The translations under genes were made by a program, and so were the position numbers. The notes beneath the pieces were generated by a model. The model was not told where the DNA came from. It saw only the letters and a program-made list of their open reading frames with translations, and ran no database searches. A stretch of 64,000 nucleotides of DNA from assembly GCF_003473485.1 (NCBI RefSeq), contig NC_053046.1, positions 23,826,654 to 23,890,653 of the forward strand, in the 5' to 3' direction. Source of the stretch: Medicago truncatula (taxonomy: Eukaryota > Streptophyta > Magnoliopsida > Fabales > Fabaceae). This document shows, in pieces, positions 1 through 9,845 of this stretch (positions are counted from its first letter, which is position 1; each line of letters begins with the position of its first letter).

Positions 1-2700
1 GGGACGGATTAAATATGAATTTTTTACGCGCCAAAAAGTAAAGAAAGCGTGACATCAAACCACCAACCTCGAAATCGAATATTGAGCTGATTTTATGCAG
101 GAACCTCAATAAAAATACATCTAGAGGATCTGCAAAGTTTCGTAGAAAACCGACAACGTTTCGATTTATTTTGATTTTTCGACCGAAACGCGCAAAATCG
201 CAACTTTTGTTTCAAATGAGCACCCTCCACGGGACGAATCTTGTCCCCCAAAAATTCAGGCATGTTTGGGACATCATAAGGACCTCCAGCGAGAAATTTT
301 AGCAAATTTTCACGCGGGATTCGTTAATTGCGAATATTTTAAGCGTCATTAGCCGAAGAAACGAAAAAGCAAACCCCCCGTTTGGCTCCCGAATTGCAAA
401 ATGCCACCTTGCCTTGGCTTGGCATGGGCAGGGGAAGGTCTAGTCCAGGCCGCGAAAAAAAATTTCAAACCGGTATGACCTTAATAACACGAGCGCACAG
501 GCGAGCGCGAGGAATTTCCGCCCCCCGACGTGGTTTGGCCCGAGCACGTGCTCCCAGCGAGATTTGGCCTACCACAAAAATTTCGATAGTACGGGAGCGC
601 GCTGGAGATTTTGCCTACGAATCCCCTCCAGACGTGATTTGGCCCGTGCCTCGTGGAGATTTTCGCCCACGAATCCCCTCCCGACGTGATTTGGCCCGTG
701 CCTCGTGGAGATTTTTGCCCACGAATCCCCTCCCGACGTGATTTGGCCTGTGGCTGCCCAGGCCAAGAACGGCAAGATTTCCCCCACTTTCCCACCAAAT
801 CTCCCCCAAATTCATCAAAAGATCCCAATTTATCAAAAAAAATTGATGAAAGCAGCTCAAATTGATGAAAATGGGGCAGATTTGGGGGGAGCATCCTGTT
901 GGGGAGTGTCTGGGGGCCCCCCAGCCAGCCCCAGCCATGCCCCAGCAAGGTGCTCCCCCTATATATGCTTGATGTGCCATTTCCAATTTTGTAGAAAAAA
1001 GGGTGAATTTTCCCTGCAGGCATAAAGTCCCGAAAAAGTGACTTAGAGGTTGAATTTGTCCGCGATTTTTTTGCAGGCATGTTAGGGACATAAAAACAAC
1101 ATCTCCCACAAAAAATTAGAATTTTCCGACGAGGGACGGATTAAATATGAATTTTTTACGCGTCGAAAACTCAAGAAACCGAAGAATTAAAACACCAACC
1201 TAAAGATCGAATTTTGAGCTGATTTTTTGCAGGCACCTCAATAAAAATACATCTAGAGGATCTGCAAAGTTTCGTAGAAAACCGACAACGTTTCGATTTA
1301 TTTTGAATTTTCGACCGAAACGCTCAAAATCGCAACTTTTTTTTCAAATGAGCACCCATCCACGGGACGAATCTTGTTCCCCAAAAATTCAGGCATGTTT
1401 GGGACATCGTAAGGACCTTCTCCGAGAAATTTTGGCAATTTTGCACGCGGGAATCGTTAATTTCGAATATTTTAAGCGTCATTAGCCGAAGAAACGAAAA
1501 AGAAAACCCCTTGTTTGGCTCCCGAATTGCAAAATGCCACCTTGCCTTGGCTTGGCATGGGCAGGGGAAGGTCTAGTCCAGGCCGCGAAAAAAAAATCCA
1601 AACCGGTATGACCTTAATAACACGGGCGCGCGCGAGGAATTTCCGCCCCCCGACGTGGTTTGGCCCGAGCACGTGCTCCCAGCGAGATTTGGCCTACCAC
1701 AAAAATTTCGATAGTACGGGAACGCGCTGGAGATTTTTGCCCACGAATCCCCTCCCGACGTGATTTGGCCCGTGCCTCGTGGAGATTTTTGCCCACGAAT
1801 CCCCTCCCGACGTGATTTGGCTCGAGCACGTGCTCCCGGTGATTTGGCCCACCGCAAAAATTTCGATAGTATGGGAGCGCGCTGGAGATTTTTGCCCACG
1901 AATCCCATCCCGACGTGATTTGGCCCGTGCCTCGTGGAGATTTTTTCCCACGAATCCCCTCCCGACGTGATTTGGCCTGTGGCTGCCCAGGCCAAGAACG
2001 GCAAGATTTTTGCCCACCAAATCGCAACTTTTTTTTCAAATGAGCACCCATCCACGGGACGAATCTTGTTCCCCAAAAATACAGGCATGTTTGGGACATC
2101 ATAAGGATCTTCACCGAGAAATTTTGGCAAATTTGCACGCGGGAATCGTTAACTGCGAATATCTTAAGCGCCAGAAAGTCATGAAAGCGGAAAATCGCAG
2201 TTTTTTTTTCAAATGAGCACCCATCCACGGGACGAATCTTGTTCCCCAAAAATTCAGGCATGTTTGGGACATCGTAAGGACCTTCTCCGAGAAATTTTGG
2301 CAATTTTGCACGCGGGAATCGTTAACTGCGAATATCTTTAGCGCCAGAAAGTCCTGAAAGCGCAAAATCGCAGCTTTTTTTTTCAAATGACCACCCATCC
2401 ACGGGACGAATCTTGTTCCCCAAAAATTCAGGCATGTTTGGGACATCGTAAGGACCTTCTCCGAGAAATTTTGGCAATTTTGCACGCGGGAATCGTTAAC
2501 TGCGAATATTTTAAGCGCTAGGAAGTCAAGAAAGCGTAAAATCGGAGCTTTTTTTTTTTCAAATGAGCACCCATCCACGGGATTAAACTTGTTCCCCAAA
2601 AATTCAGGCGTGTTTGGGACATCATAAGGACCTTCTCCGAGAAATTTTGGCAATTTTGCAGGCGGAAATCGTCAACTGTGAATATTTTAAGCGCCAGAAA
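1..2700. repeat. Complex tandem repeat block (1.13-kb units with subrepeats)
   Basis: The first ~1132 bases (beginning GGGACGGATTAAATATG) recur from 1133, so this is a higher-order tandem repeat with at least two units; the second is rearranged. Inside each unit a ~51-bp subrepeat containing GACGTGATTTGGCC is present several times (about 630, 681, 736 and again about 1758, 1809, 1911, 1966). A second module containing CATGTTTGGGACATC recurs near 265, 1395, 2090, 2265, 2440 and 2615. The block is GC-rich relative to the rest of the window. Open frames here are by-products of the repeats and no gene is supported. The repeat family is not recognised; satellite-like DNA or the internal repeats of a large transposon are both possible. 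Confidence 0.85.
2010..2700. repeat. ~175-bp tandem repeat, about four monomers
   Basis: The phrase GAGAAATTTTGGCAA recurs at spacings of about 175, 175 and 174 bases between ~2117 and ~2655. Each monomer has a T-rich tract, a CATCCACGGGAC block, a CAGGCATGTTTGGGACATC block and a GCGAATAT(C/T)TTAAGCG-like block. A ~175-bp period is in the range of nucleosome-length plant satellites, but four monomers alone do not make a centromeric array. Confidence 0.8.
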
Positions 2701-2752
2701 GTGTATTCAGCCTCAGTGGATCGTGGCAGCAAGGCTTCATGTGAATAGAAAA

Positions 2753-2773
2753 GGGGGGGGGGGGGGGGGGGGG
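2753..2773 (+). repeat. G21 homopolymer
   Basis: Twenty-one consecutive G bases sit in what reads as an intron 3' of the minus-strand gene fragment at 2798-3511. Such a tract can form G-quadruplexes on the plus strand and is prone to length error in sequencing. Confidence 0.95.
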
Positions 2774-2797
2774 TCTGAACCTGGGATATTGGACCAC

Positions 2798-3511
2798 CTG
2801 TTTCAGATGCTGTTGGATCTCTCTTTTCCCTGGGTTGGTGAAATATTTGCAAGTTTCAAGAATTCCTTCAACACCTCCAAGGGCTTGAATAACATCAGTT
2901 CTGTAATTGTTCAAGTCTGTGCGCACTAGAAGGGATTTTGGTGTTAAAACTTGATACTGCTTAAAGTCTGTGTGCACCCTCCATCCTTTATCATAAGCCA
3001 AAGTGTGTCTATCCTTCTGAAACAAAGTGTTAATACGTGGTATTCCTCTGTCCCATTAGTCCTGCCATGACAATCAAGAGTCAGTAAATAAGTACATTTG
3101 TACTAAGGGAAAAAAAAACTAATTGCAACTACACAGTTCAAAAACACCAAAAACCACAATATTTTAGAGCACTCACTTCCAAATCCTCAAGGGTCAAGCA
3201 CCTATTTTGTGCCTGTGCTTCCTGCCTTTTCAATGCATATTCAGCCCAAACGCGTCATGAATCAATGAACTCGCTTTCCCAAGGCTGCATCACAAAAACA
3301 TATGAATCTATTTACAAAAATTGATCAAATGCAAGTACAAATACAAAAGTAAATTAAAAGAAAGAATTACGGTTCACCTGTAAGCCAACCACCATAGAAT
3401 AAGCAGTTAAGGAGAAACGTCTACCTCTTTCTGTCGACATGCTGCCTGAGATTCTAGTTCCTCAATGCACAATCTTGCAGTGGACAGCTCTTCAACCTTT
3501 TCATATTTTAC
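2798..3511 (-). pseudogene. Three-exon coiled-coil gene fragment with in-frame stop
   Basis: Three exon-like blocks on the minus strand join in phase 0. Block 1 (3511-3425, 29 codons) follows an acceptor ending CAACAG, is heptad-like and Glu-rich, and ends at AAAGAG|GTAGAC. Block 2 (3284-3177, 36 codons) follows GATGCAG and ends at GAA|GTGAGT. Block 3 (3016-2798, 73 codons) follows TTTGTTTCAG and ends at CAG|GTGGTC. All three lengths are multiples of three with plausible splice signals, so this is real gene sequence. Block 2 has an in-frame TGA at 3257-3255, so the copy is probably dead. Blocks 1 and 2 suggest a coiled coil; block 3 has a mixed hydrophobic/charged composition. I do not recognise the family. 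No first or last exon is evident. Confidence 0.6.
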
Positions 3512-4097
3512 CTGTTGTGCCAATTCCAACCCAATACATTCTTCTCAGACTTGTTTGACAAAGCATTGGTGGATTGAGTGGAAAAGTCGCTGAAATTAAC
3601 TCAGTCTCCAAAATCATAATACAGAGGTATTGCTTATATCACAATTTCAGAATCCAATCCAAAAAATAAAAACTAATTTCAAAACGGTTCCTAATTTCAC
3701 AATCCCAAAAAATGAAAGAAACAAAAAGAGATAGTGGTCGGAGAATTGGCCGTCGGCGCTGGTTACCGGTCGGAGATAGTGGTCAGTCAGTCGCGTTTCA
3801 GAGAGTGGCGGAGCCAGACAAAAAAGTTTGACTATATATAAAATAAAATATATGATTTAATTTAACTATATATAATGAAGAATGATTTAAATTGACATAC
3901 TGTTTATGCATACTATGAAACAACACAATCCCACTACAAATCTACAATGAATTATTCAAACATTTTCCTTTACAAAGCATTTAGTCTGTTAAGTGTCAAA
4001 GGTTTAAACTCTAAAACAAAGAATACCAGACCATCTCCATACCGCAAAACAAGACATAAACAGATGAGAGTCCTTCCCTTACAACAGATGGAATTTA
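3512..4097. other. Single-copy spacer before the triplication
   Basis: AT-rich sequence with no supported gene. Around 3795 there is a short AGTGGCGGAGCCAGA phrase of the kind seen at ends of some plant DNA transposons, but no partner end or target-site duplication was found. Confidence 0.5.
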
Positions 4098-5618
4098 GGG
4101 TTTAACAACAGATGGAAAACTCGTGGCAATCAACTAAACTCATGGCAATTACATTCAATTTCAATTTCAATTAAAGAACAACGGATGGAATTGGAAACCA
4201 GTGGCAATCAACTAAGTTACTAAAGATGGAAAACTCATGGCAATCAATAAAAAACATGTAATCATCATATCAGAATCATAATTAATTGAAGGAAATTACA
4301 TTCAATTTCACATTACCTTACAAATTACAACAATTAGTGTTTGTTGTGAGAGATGAAGATAGCTGAATCGAAACAGAAAATGGAGGAGGATGCGATGGTG
4401 AACTGATGATGGATGGAGGGAGAGTGGTTGCAGTCGCAGTTCACCGGTGGTGGTGTGGTTCGGCCTGGTCGATTTGCTTGAGAAGAAACAGAACGTGTTC
4501 TCAGAGGAAAGAGAAATGGATGTTTGTTTCTCCGGTGCAAGCAACTGAGGCACCGAGCTTCCACTTGTTTAAGCATTGGGAATCACGAAGAGTGCATTGG
4601 GAATCGCAAAGAGTGCATTGGAAGCAAATGAAGAAAATAGTCAAAATACAAGAACCAAAAGAAAACAAAAATTTAAATGAAAAATAATTTCCATCAAATT
4701 TTTATTTGGACTTTATTTATTTTGAAAAGAAATAAAAAATTAAATTTAATATCTTTCTTCCTTCAAAAAAGAAATGAAAAATCTTTCAATCTATAGATTA
4801 TAATCTATTGTAAAAATTATTTATTTAACAATTGGAGGGTTATACATTTTTAAATTCTTAAGTAGTTGATTTTTATTTCACTTACATTACACCAATTAAA
4901 ATCATCTATTTCACTTACATTATTTTTATTTCTTTTTGACAATCATAGAGGAAGAAATTAAGGGAATAAGTTCATAAATAAATCTTCCTTCAAAAAAAAA
5001 AGTTCATAAATAAATCAATACATCTCACATTCTCTGGGTAACCACCGCAGCCACCGCCCCTCCATTTGAGTCTGACAAAGTGACCTTCCCCTCTCTCTCT
5101 GAAACAAAAGTGAAAAAACATAACCCAAAATCAAAATTCAAGGTCTCTCCTCTCTCATTCGGTAAGTCATCTCCTCTCTTCTCTTTTAGGTCAGTTTTGA
5201 ACTTAAATTGAAATTGAATCAGGATATTGAAATTGAAACCGAATTAAGATAGTGAGAGTAGTAGTGATTGCAGTACTTAAATTGTAATTGATTTTAACTT
5301 AGGGTTTGGTTAATTGGTTACTTAAATTGATTTTATTTGTTTCTGTTCCTTGCTTCTGTTCTCTTCCTATGTTGTTTATTCCCTGTTTTTGAGATAATTG
5401 GTTACTCAATGTGGACCAATGTAGCTAGATGGAAATGGAATTTTGGAGTCATAAAGGCATGCATGAGATAATTAATGGTTACGTGTATAGTAGTAGCTCC
5501 TATCCCACTTTTTGGTTTATGTGTATGAATTGATACCATCTTGTAATAATTCTTCCTGTTTGACTTCATAATCTTCACCGGGATCAATGTTCTCTTCATT
5601 GGCATGGATCTGCAAACT
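4098..5618. other. Intergenic sequence of copy 1, no supported gene
   Basis: Several 76-93-codon open frames overlap on both strands (4308-4690 and 5402-5632) without recognisable domains. A CT-rich stretch near 5090-5190 followed by GGTAAGTC could be a 5' UTR exon and donor on the plus strand, but no coding exon was found to join it. The corresponding stretches in copies 2 and 3 are 27401-28920 and 41141-42661. Confidence 0.5.
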
Positions 5619-6156
5619 TTATTCTGAATCACTCGCTTGTGTCCCTGGATTACTTAGCATAGTGGGAGAAAAATCCATTGTTTTCTCTTGATCATGATAA
5701 TCTTGCTCCTGATTAACACCAGTCTTCTCATCGGTATTTTCCACACCAGTTAATGCATCAAGGCACATTGCGGCAGATTCATCCAAATTTTGAACTTGTT
5801 CAATTGAACGGCCACTGGATTCTTTTGGAGAAACATTTAAGGAATTCATATTCTCCATGACAGATCCTTGATGGATAGATCCTTGATGGATATTGATCTG
5901 ATCTATTTTTTCAGCTTCATCTTCAACCCTTTTTGTTCCACTAGAATCTTCATGAACCTTAGTTTTTTCACTCAGTACTTCATCTTCACTTTGTGTTGCA
6001 GGATCTAATTCCTGATTTTCTTCATTTTTCTCTTTATCGACATTCGTTTCCATGCTTTCCTCCATGTTAACGAATCCAATATCATCTCCTTCAGGTGGTG
6101 ATTTCAACTTCGACTCTGACATCACTTCACGGGCATCAGCATTTACATCAGCAGAG
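5619..6156 (-). CDS. Acidic protein, terminal exon (copy 1)
   Basis: An open frame of 168 codons starts at ATG 6125 and ends at 5619. The frame stays open upstream to 6156, where ATTATAAG looks like a splice acceptor, so this is more likely the last exon of a longer gene than a complete gene. The product is strongly acidic (Glu/Asp-rich), Ser-rich, low in hydrophobic residues and probably disordered; no catalytic motif is visible and the family is not recognised. Copy 1 carries a 15-bp in-frame tandem duplication (repeated Ser-Ile-His-Gln-Gly, near 5876-5890) that makes it five residues longer than the other two copies. No upstream exon was found on the minus strand between 6156 and the F-box pseudogene. 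Confidence 0.5.
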
Positions 6157-6974
6157 CTTATAATATAAAGGTTTGAGATATTATAAACTAATAAACTAAT
6201 TACAACAAAATCAACTATAGCACTTTCCTATACTAAGATGTGAAATTTATCAATTGCTTTTGGTTGTTTGGAATTGAGTTATGCCCTAATTTATGAGTCA
6301 CATAACAGAAACACAGTCCGTCAGTTAATTTTTTAAGTTGACGTATGCCTTTATTTGAATTCAACCTAACAGAAGCATGATGTGTCACCCCCTTTTCATC
6401 GTTTGCTTAATAGGTATTATTAGTTTGCATAATTGGTAAGAATAGATGCTATAAATAAGAAAATAAATATAATGATATTTCCTTAAAAAAAGTGTTAGCT
6501 AGGTGTAAGTTTTCTTCTTTATTGACTCGTTCTCAATATTTCTTTGACACCATATTATGAGAGTTTTCTTTGATATTCCTATAGATAATGAGAGTTTAGA
6601 AGTATGAAGATGTCATGAGTGAGTAAAATGGAGTTAGTGTTAAATTTTGTACTTAAACAAAAAGGGGAAAAGGAAACAAGAAATTGAAGGTTAGTTTGTG
6701 GCCCAATCATTGTTTGATTCTGGTTGTGCTATTCTTGTTTTATGCAATTCTTGTATTCTGGTCATGGTTAGTTTTATGTTATTCTTGTATAAGTATTCTT
6801 TTTGCACAATCTTTGTTTGAGTGGAGTAATGCATTTTACAAAGTGCATTGGGAAAGAGTTCATCATATAGTAGCAAATAAGGAATAATCAAGTGAGCAAG
6901 GCAACTTAACAGATTTTTTGTGTATAAATAAAGTGTGAGATAGTCCAACTCAAACGCATAAGTGCCTCCGCAAA
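6157..6974. other. Intergenic AT-rich stretch, no supported gene
   Basis: Only short overlapping frames lie here, including a hydrophobic 67-codon frame at 6684-6887 with no supporting context. Equivalent stretches are 29445-30261 and 43186-44001. Confidence 0.5.
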
Positions 6975-7341
6975 ATGGCGAAGAAGAGCGAACATCTTCC
7001 TCAAGAAGTGATTAATGAAATCCTGTTGAGGTCCATCCATTGTTGTCAACAAACAAATACCTCTGTCTCCTATAACTCTTACCTACAATGAATATATTAT
7101 CAACTTTCTGTGTGGCTTGACATATGAACCGTCAACTGATGATTACTTGGTAGTTTTGGGGTACTACCAATACGATGATAACTTTTTGGAATCTGGTTTA
7201 ACTGACTTGGAGATTTTCTCATTGAGAGCTAATAAGTGGAAACAAATTGAGTTTGGTTCTCCTTTGCCTTACAAGTCTCCATATGACGCGTGTCGCAGAC
7301 TCGGGTCCTTCTTGAATGGGGCTATTCATTGGCTTAGTAAA
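6975..7341 (+). pseudogene. F-box / F-box-associated (FBA) pseudogene (copy 1)
   Basis: ATG at 6975 opens a typical F-box beginning (Met-Ala-Lys-Lys, then LPQEVINEILLR). The F-box is cut off after about 20 residues: the frame runs into TGA-rich sequence and the central part is missing. From 7117 a different frame carries a stretch typical of the FBA interaction domain of plant SCF ubiquitin-ligase F-box proteins (YEPSTDDYLVVLGYY, then DLEIFSLRANKWK, then LNGAIHWL), ending abruptly near 7341. Intact relatives are about 350-400 residues with F-box, spacer and FBA in one exon. Here only the two ends of an internally deleted gene remain, so no working ubiquitin-ligase adaptor is expected. Confidence 0.8.
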
Positions 7342-7710
7342 GTTGTCATATTAACTTCATCTTTAACTTATTTCATCATTTATGTTTTATCTTTTACATT
7401 ATTTTATATGTTATTGTTGTGTTAAAATAGAATTGGATTTATATGATTTAAATGATGCTTACTAAGGTCTATTTGTAGGTAAGATTGATTGAAACTGTGT
7501 CATGATCAAAGTTTCTCTGCATTTGTATCATTGTATGTGTTTGTTTATGGATGAGTTTGGCTAAGGTGGTCTTACCACTTCACAAAAGTCAAAGCAGGAT
7601 TAACTTTTGGCTAAACCTTTTATGTGTGATCTAGTTCTTGATTTCCAATTGATGTTTTCATTGTTATTGTGGTTGATTTAGATTGAAACTTGTTACTTTC
7701 TCCGAACAAA

Positions 7711-7980
7711 ATGGTTACTTGCACCGAGCACTTGGAAAATTTGCAAAACTGGACATTAGACCAAAGAATTAAAACTCGTCTAGAAGATACCGGTTTTTCA
7801 CATTTCAACAAACTTGCAAAATGTCAACATGATAACAAGCTTATGGAATGTGTGGTATCCCATTTCAATTCAGAGACATGTGGATTTGAATTTGGTGTCA
7901 TAAAATTAATTTTTGGATTGAAAGATGTGCTAAACATTACAGGCTTGCACATTACAAGCAAGCCCCGACATCATGCTGAT
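7711..7980 (+). pseudogene. Plant-mobile-domain (PMD) N-terminal fragment (copy 1)
   Basis: From ATG 7711 about 88 codons match the start of the larger gene at 22259-23266 in pattern: a Trp-Thr-Asp segment, a charged helix ending in GF, a His-Phe-Asn-x-Glu-Thr segment and the motif FGLKDVLNITGLHI. This motif is characteristic of the aminotransferase-like plant mobile domain shared by MAIN-like proteins and some transposons. The similarity stops near 7980, where it meets an exon fragment on the other strand, so this is a truncated copy. Confidence 0.65.
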
Positions 7981-7985
7981 CATCC

Positions 7986-8209
7986 AATTCATTGACCGGG
8001 GGCAGCGAGGAAGATGGATCTGTGCTCGAGCTATTTCTACGAATAGGTCCTCCTCTTCCTGAAGATCTACTAGGTCCTCCTCCTGAAGACTGGCCACTAC
8101 CAAAACTATAATTGTATTCCGGGTAACCTGGAAGTTTGTTGGGGATTATCATATCATGGATGGTAAACAGATCGCGGACCAATAACACAATCTTATCATT
8201 AGACTGATT
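7986..8209 (-). pseudogene. Antisense exon fragment, Gly/Ser-rich end (copy 1)
   Basis: On the minus strand a good acceptor (TTTTCTACCAG) precedes an open frame from 8209. It reads through a hydrophobic segment (DKIVLLVRDLFTIHDMIIPNK) into a Gly/Ser/Arg-rich tail, and real similarity probably ends at the junction with the PMD fragment near 7986. This looks like a captured single exon. The source gene is not recognised. Confidence 0.45.
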
Positions 8210-8640
8210 CTGGTAGAAAACAGGGGCATCATGTTAGTCACTCCATTCTGAAACTAAAAGCATACTTAAAAGCATACAGTCCACTCACAAACATTTCTAA
8301 AAAATTGCATCCTGGGGATGTAAATAATAAAACACTGGCTACTATGTTAGACTCTTGGTAATTGGTATATACCGTAAAAAAAAAAAAAAGAGATCGCTTT
8401 AAGTGATTTTATGACAGAATTAATCTGAACCGTTTAATCTATTATTAATGGCTCAAATTTAAAACAGTGTGAAAACTGCAGCAAATCGGAATTCCTAAAA
8501 TCAGCCACTAGATTTTTGAAAAAAAAACAATGTATGACAATTGTTTTTCTTCAACTCTTATAAAAGGGCACCAGAATCACAATCTAAACCAAGTCCAAAT
8601 AGTCCCTTCTTACTCTCCAAGTTCATTTCTTCTTTTTTTC
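8210..8640. other. Spacer, no supported gene (copy 1)
   Basis: AT-rich sequence with an A13 run near 8377. A TATA-like TTATAAAAGG at about 8559 may be what is left of the dirigent promoter, being close upstream of that pseudogene. Equivalents: 31497-31927 and 45237-45667. Confidence 0.4.
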
Positions 8641-8641
8641 T

Positions 8642-9002
8642 CTTAAAGCTAGCTAAGGAAAAAAAAAAGGGTGGCAAAATTCCAATTCTCTTTGTTTTTA
8701 TAATGTTGTTTTCTTTAAGTTCAGCCAATCCAATCAAGAGAAAGCAATACACACCATGCAAAAACATAGTCCTTTATTTTCATGACATAATTTACAATGG
8801 AATGAATGCAGCTAATGCAACATCTTCAATAGTAGAGCTCCACAAGGTGCTAATTTAACAAAATTAGCAACCCAATTTCACTTTGGTAACATTGCAGTTT
8901 TTGATGACCCTATCACATTGGACACTAACCTTCATTCAAAACCAATTGGAAAAGCACAAGGCTTTACATTTATGATACCAAAAACACATACACTTCTTGA
9001 TA
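8642..9002 (+). pseudogene. Dirigent protein pseudogene (copy 1)
   Basis: The sequence encodes the N-terminal half of a dirigent protein, the secreted family that guides stereoselective monolignol coupling. Visible in order are a hydrophobic signal-peptide remnant ([12 protein letters not shown]), the motif [11 protein letters not shown] with Asn-Ala-Thr following, then in a shifted frame [15 protein letters not shown] and VFDDPITLDTNLHSKPIGKAQGF, then in a third frame the YDTKNTYT block and a stop. At least two one-base losses (near 8838 and 8964) break the frame, the expected start codon ahead of the signal peptide is missing, and the C-terminal half is absent. All three segment copies share these lesions, so the gene died before the triplication. 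Confidence 0.85.
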
Positions 9003-9730
9003 CAAAAGGGGGGCCCAAGATATGGCAAGTATATTCTAGAAGGGGTAAGAAGGTTAATAGTGGCTAGCAGTCAGTGACGTGGCAGAGAGTGAGGAGAGCA
9101 TCCAATCATTTTCCACTTTATAAGGAGTAGGCAGTTAGAAGAGAGAGGCATCCAGGATTATTGCTAGATCTGTCAGAAATAAATAGGGGGCTGTAGCTAC
9201 CCTATAGGAGCCTTGCTCTGGTTCATTGAGTCCTATACTATTATGACTGATGCATTTGAAGGCGAGGTTTATTTTCGATTTTGTGTTGATATTAAGTTTT
9301 TCGAGTGTTGGTAAGTTACTAAATTTTATATTACCAAATGTATTATCATAACTGATGCATTTGAAGGTGAATGTGAAGTTTATGACCAATGGTAATATAA
9401 AATTAAGTCATAATAATTGTTGAAAGCAAATACATTAAGAAGTTATTATTGTTTACATTGTTGGGGCTGGTACTATGATAGCTAAGTGTGCGGCTCTGTT
9501 GTGGTGTTGTGGCAGAGTGTTTTTTTGGGGTTTATCAGTGTAATGAGGTGTTGTAGCTCGTTTCTAGAATATTTTGGTTTTGGTTGTTCTACAAATTTGA
9601 GATGTTTCTATATTGGTTTTGGTCCAATTTGCTTTGTAGGGGTGTGCAATTTGTAATAACATAAATCGGCAAATTGCATAAGCTTATATATTCGACGTGA
9701 ATTAAAATGTTGTTTTTCTTTTAGGCGAAA
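9003..9730. other. Spacer with short direct repeats (copy 1)
   Basis: No gene is supported. CTGATGCATTTGAAGG occurs twice (about 9248 and 9352). A GC-balanced stretch with TTTATAAGGAG near 9117 resembles a promoter or LTR fragment, but no LTR ends could be assigned. Confidence 0.4.
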
Positions 9731-9840
9731 TCTATACTATTATAATTTGTGGACGATTTTTTAAAAAAATTATCCACGTGACATTCTTACAATGACTCTC
9801 CTATCAGCGTTTTGATAATTTGAAATTTGAAATCTAAATA
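9731..9840 (+). mobile_element. Possible Helitron-like 5' terminus (copy 1)
   Basis: A|TCTATACTATTATAA matches the usual 5' end of plant Helitrons (TC at the start, host A before it). A short AT-rich inverted repeat (GTGGA...TCCAC) follows within 60 bases. No hairpin-plus-CTRR 3' end was located, so the call rests on one end only. Equivalent starts are 33018 and 46758. Confidence 0.3.
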
Positions 9841-9845
9841 GTTTT

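Noticed and set aside
382-2653. Several 60-230-codon open frames in the first 2.7 kb
   Set aside because: They overlap on both strands, follow the repeat period and share translated repeats; they reflect GC-rich tandem DNA, not genes.
4308-4690. 81-93-codon frames near the left edge of each segment copy
   Set aside because: Both strands are open over the same bases and no family resemblance is visible.
6684-6948. Hydrophobic 67- and 85-codon frames on opposite strands
   Set aside because: No start context, domain or neighbouring exon; hydrophobicity follows from T-rich sequence.
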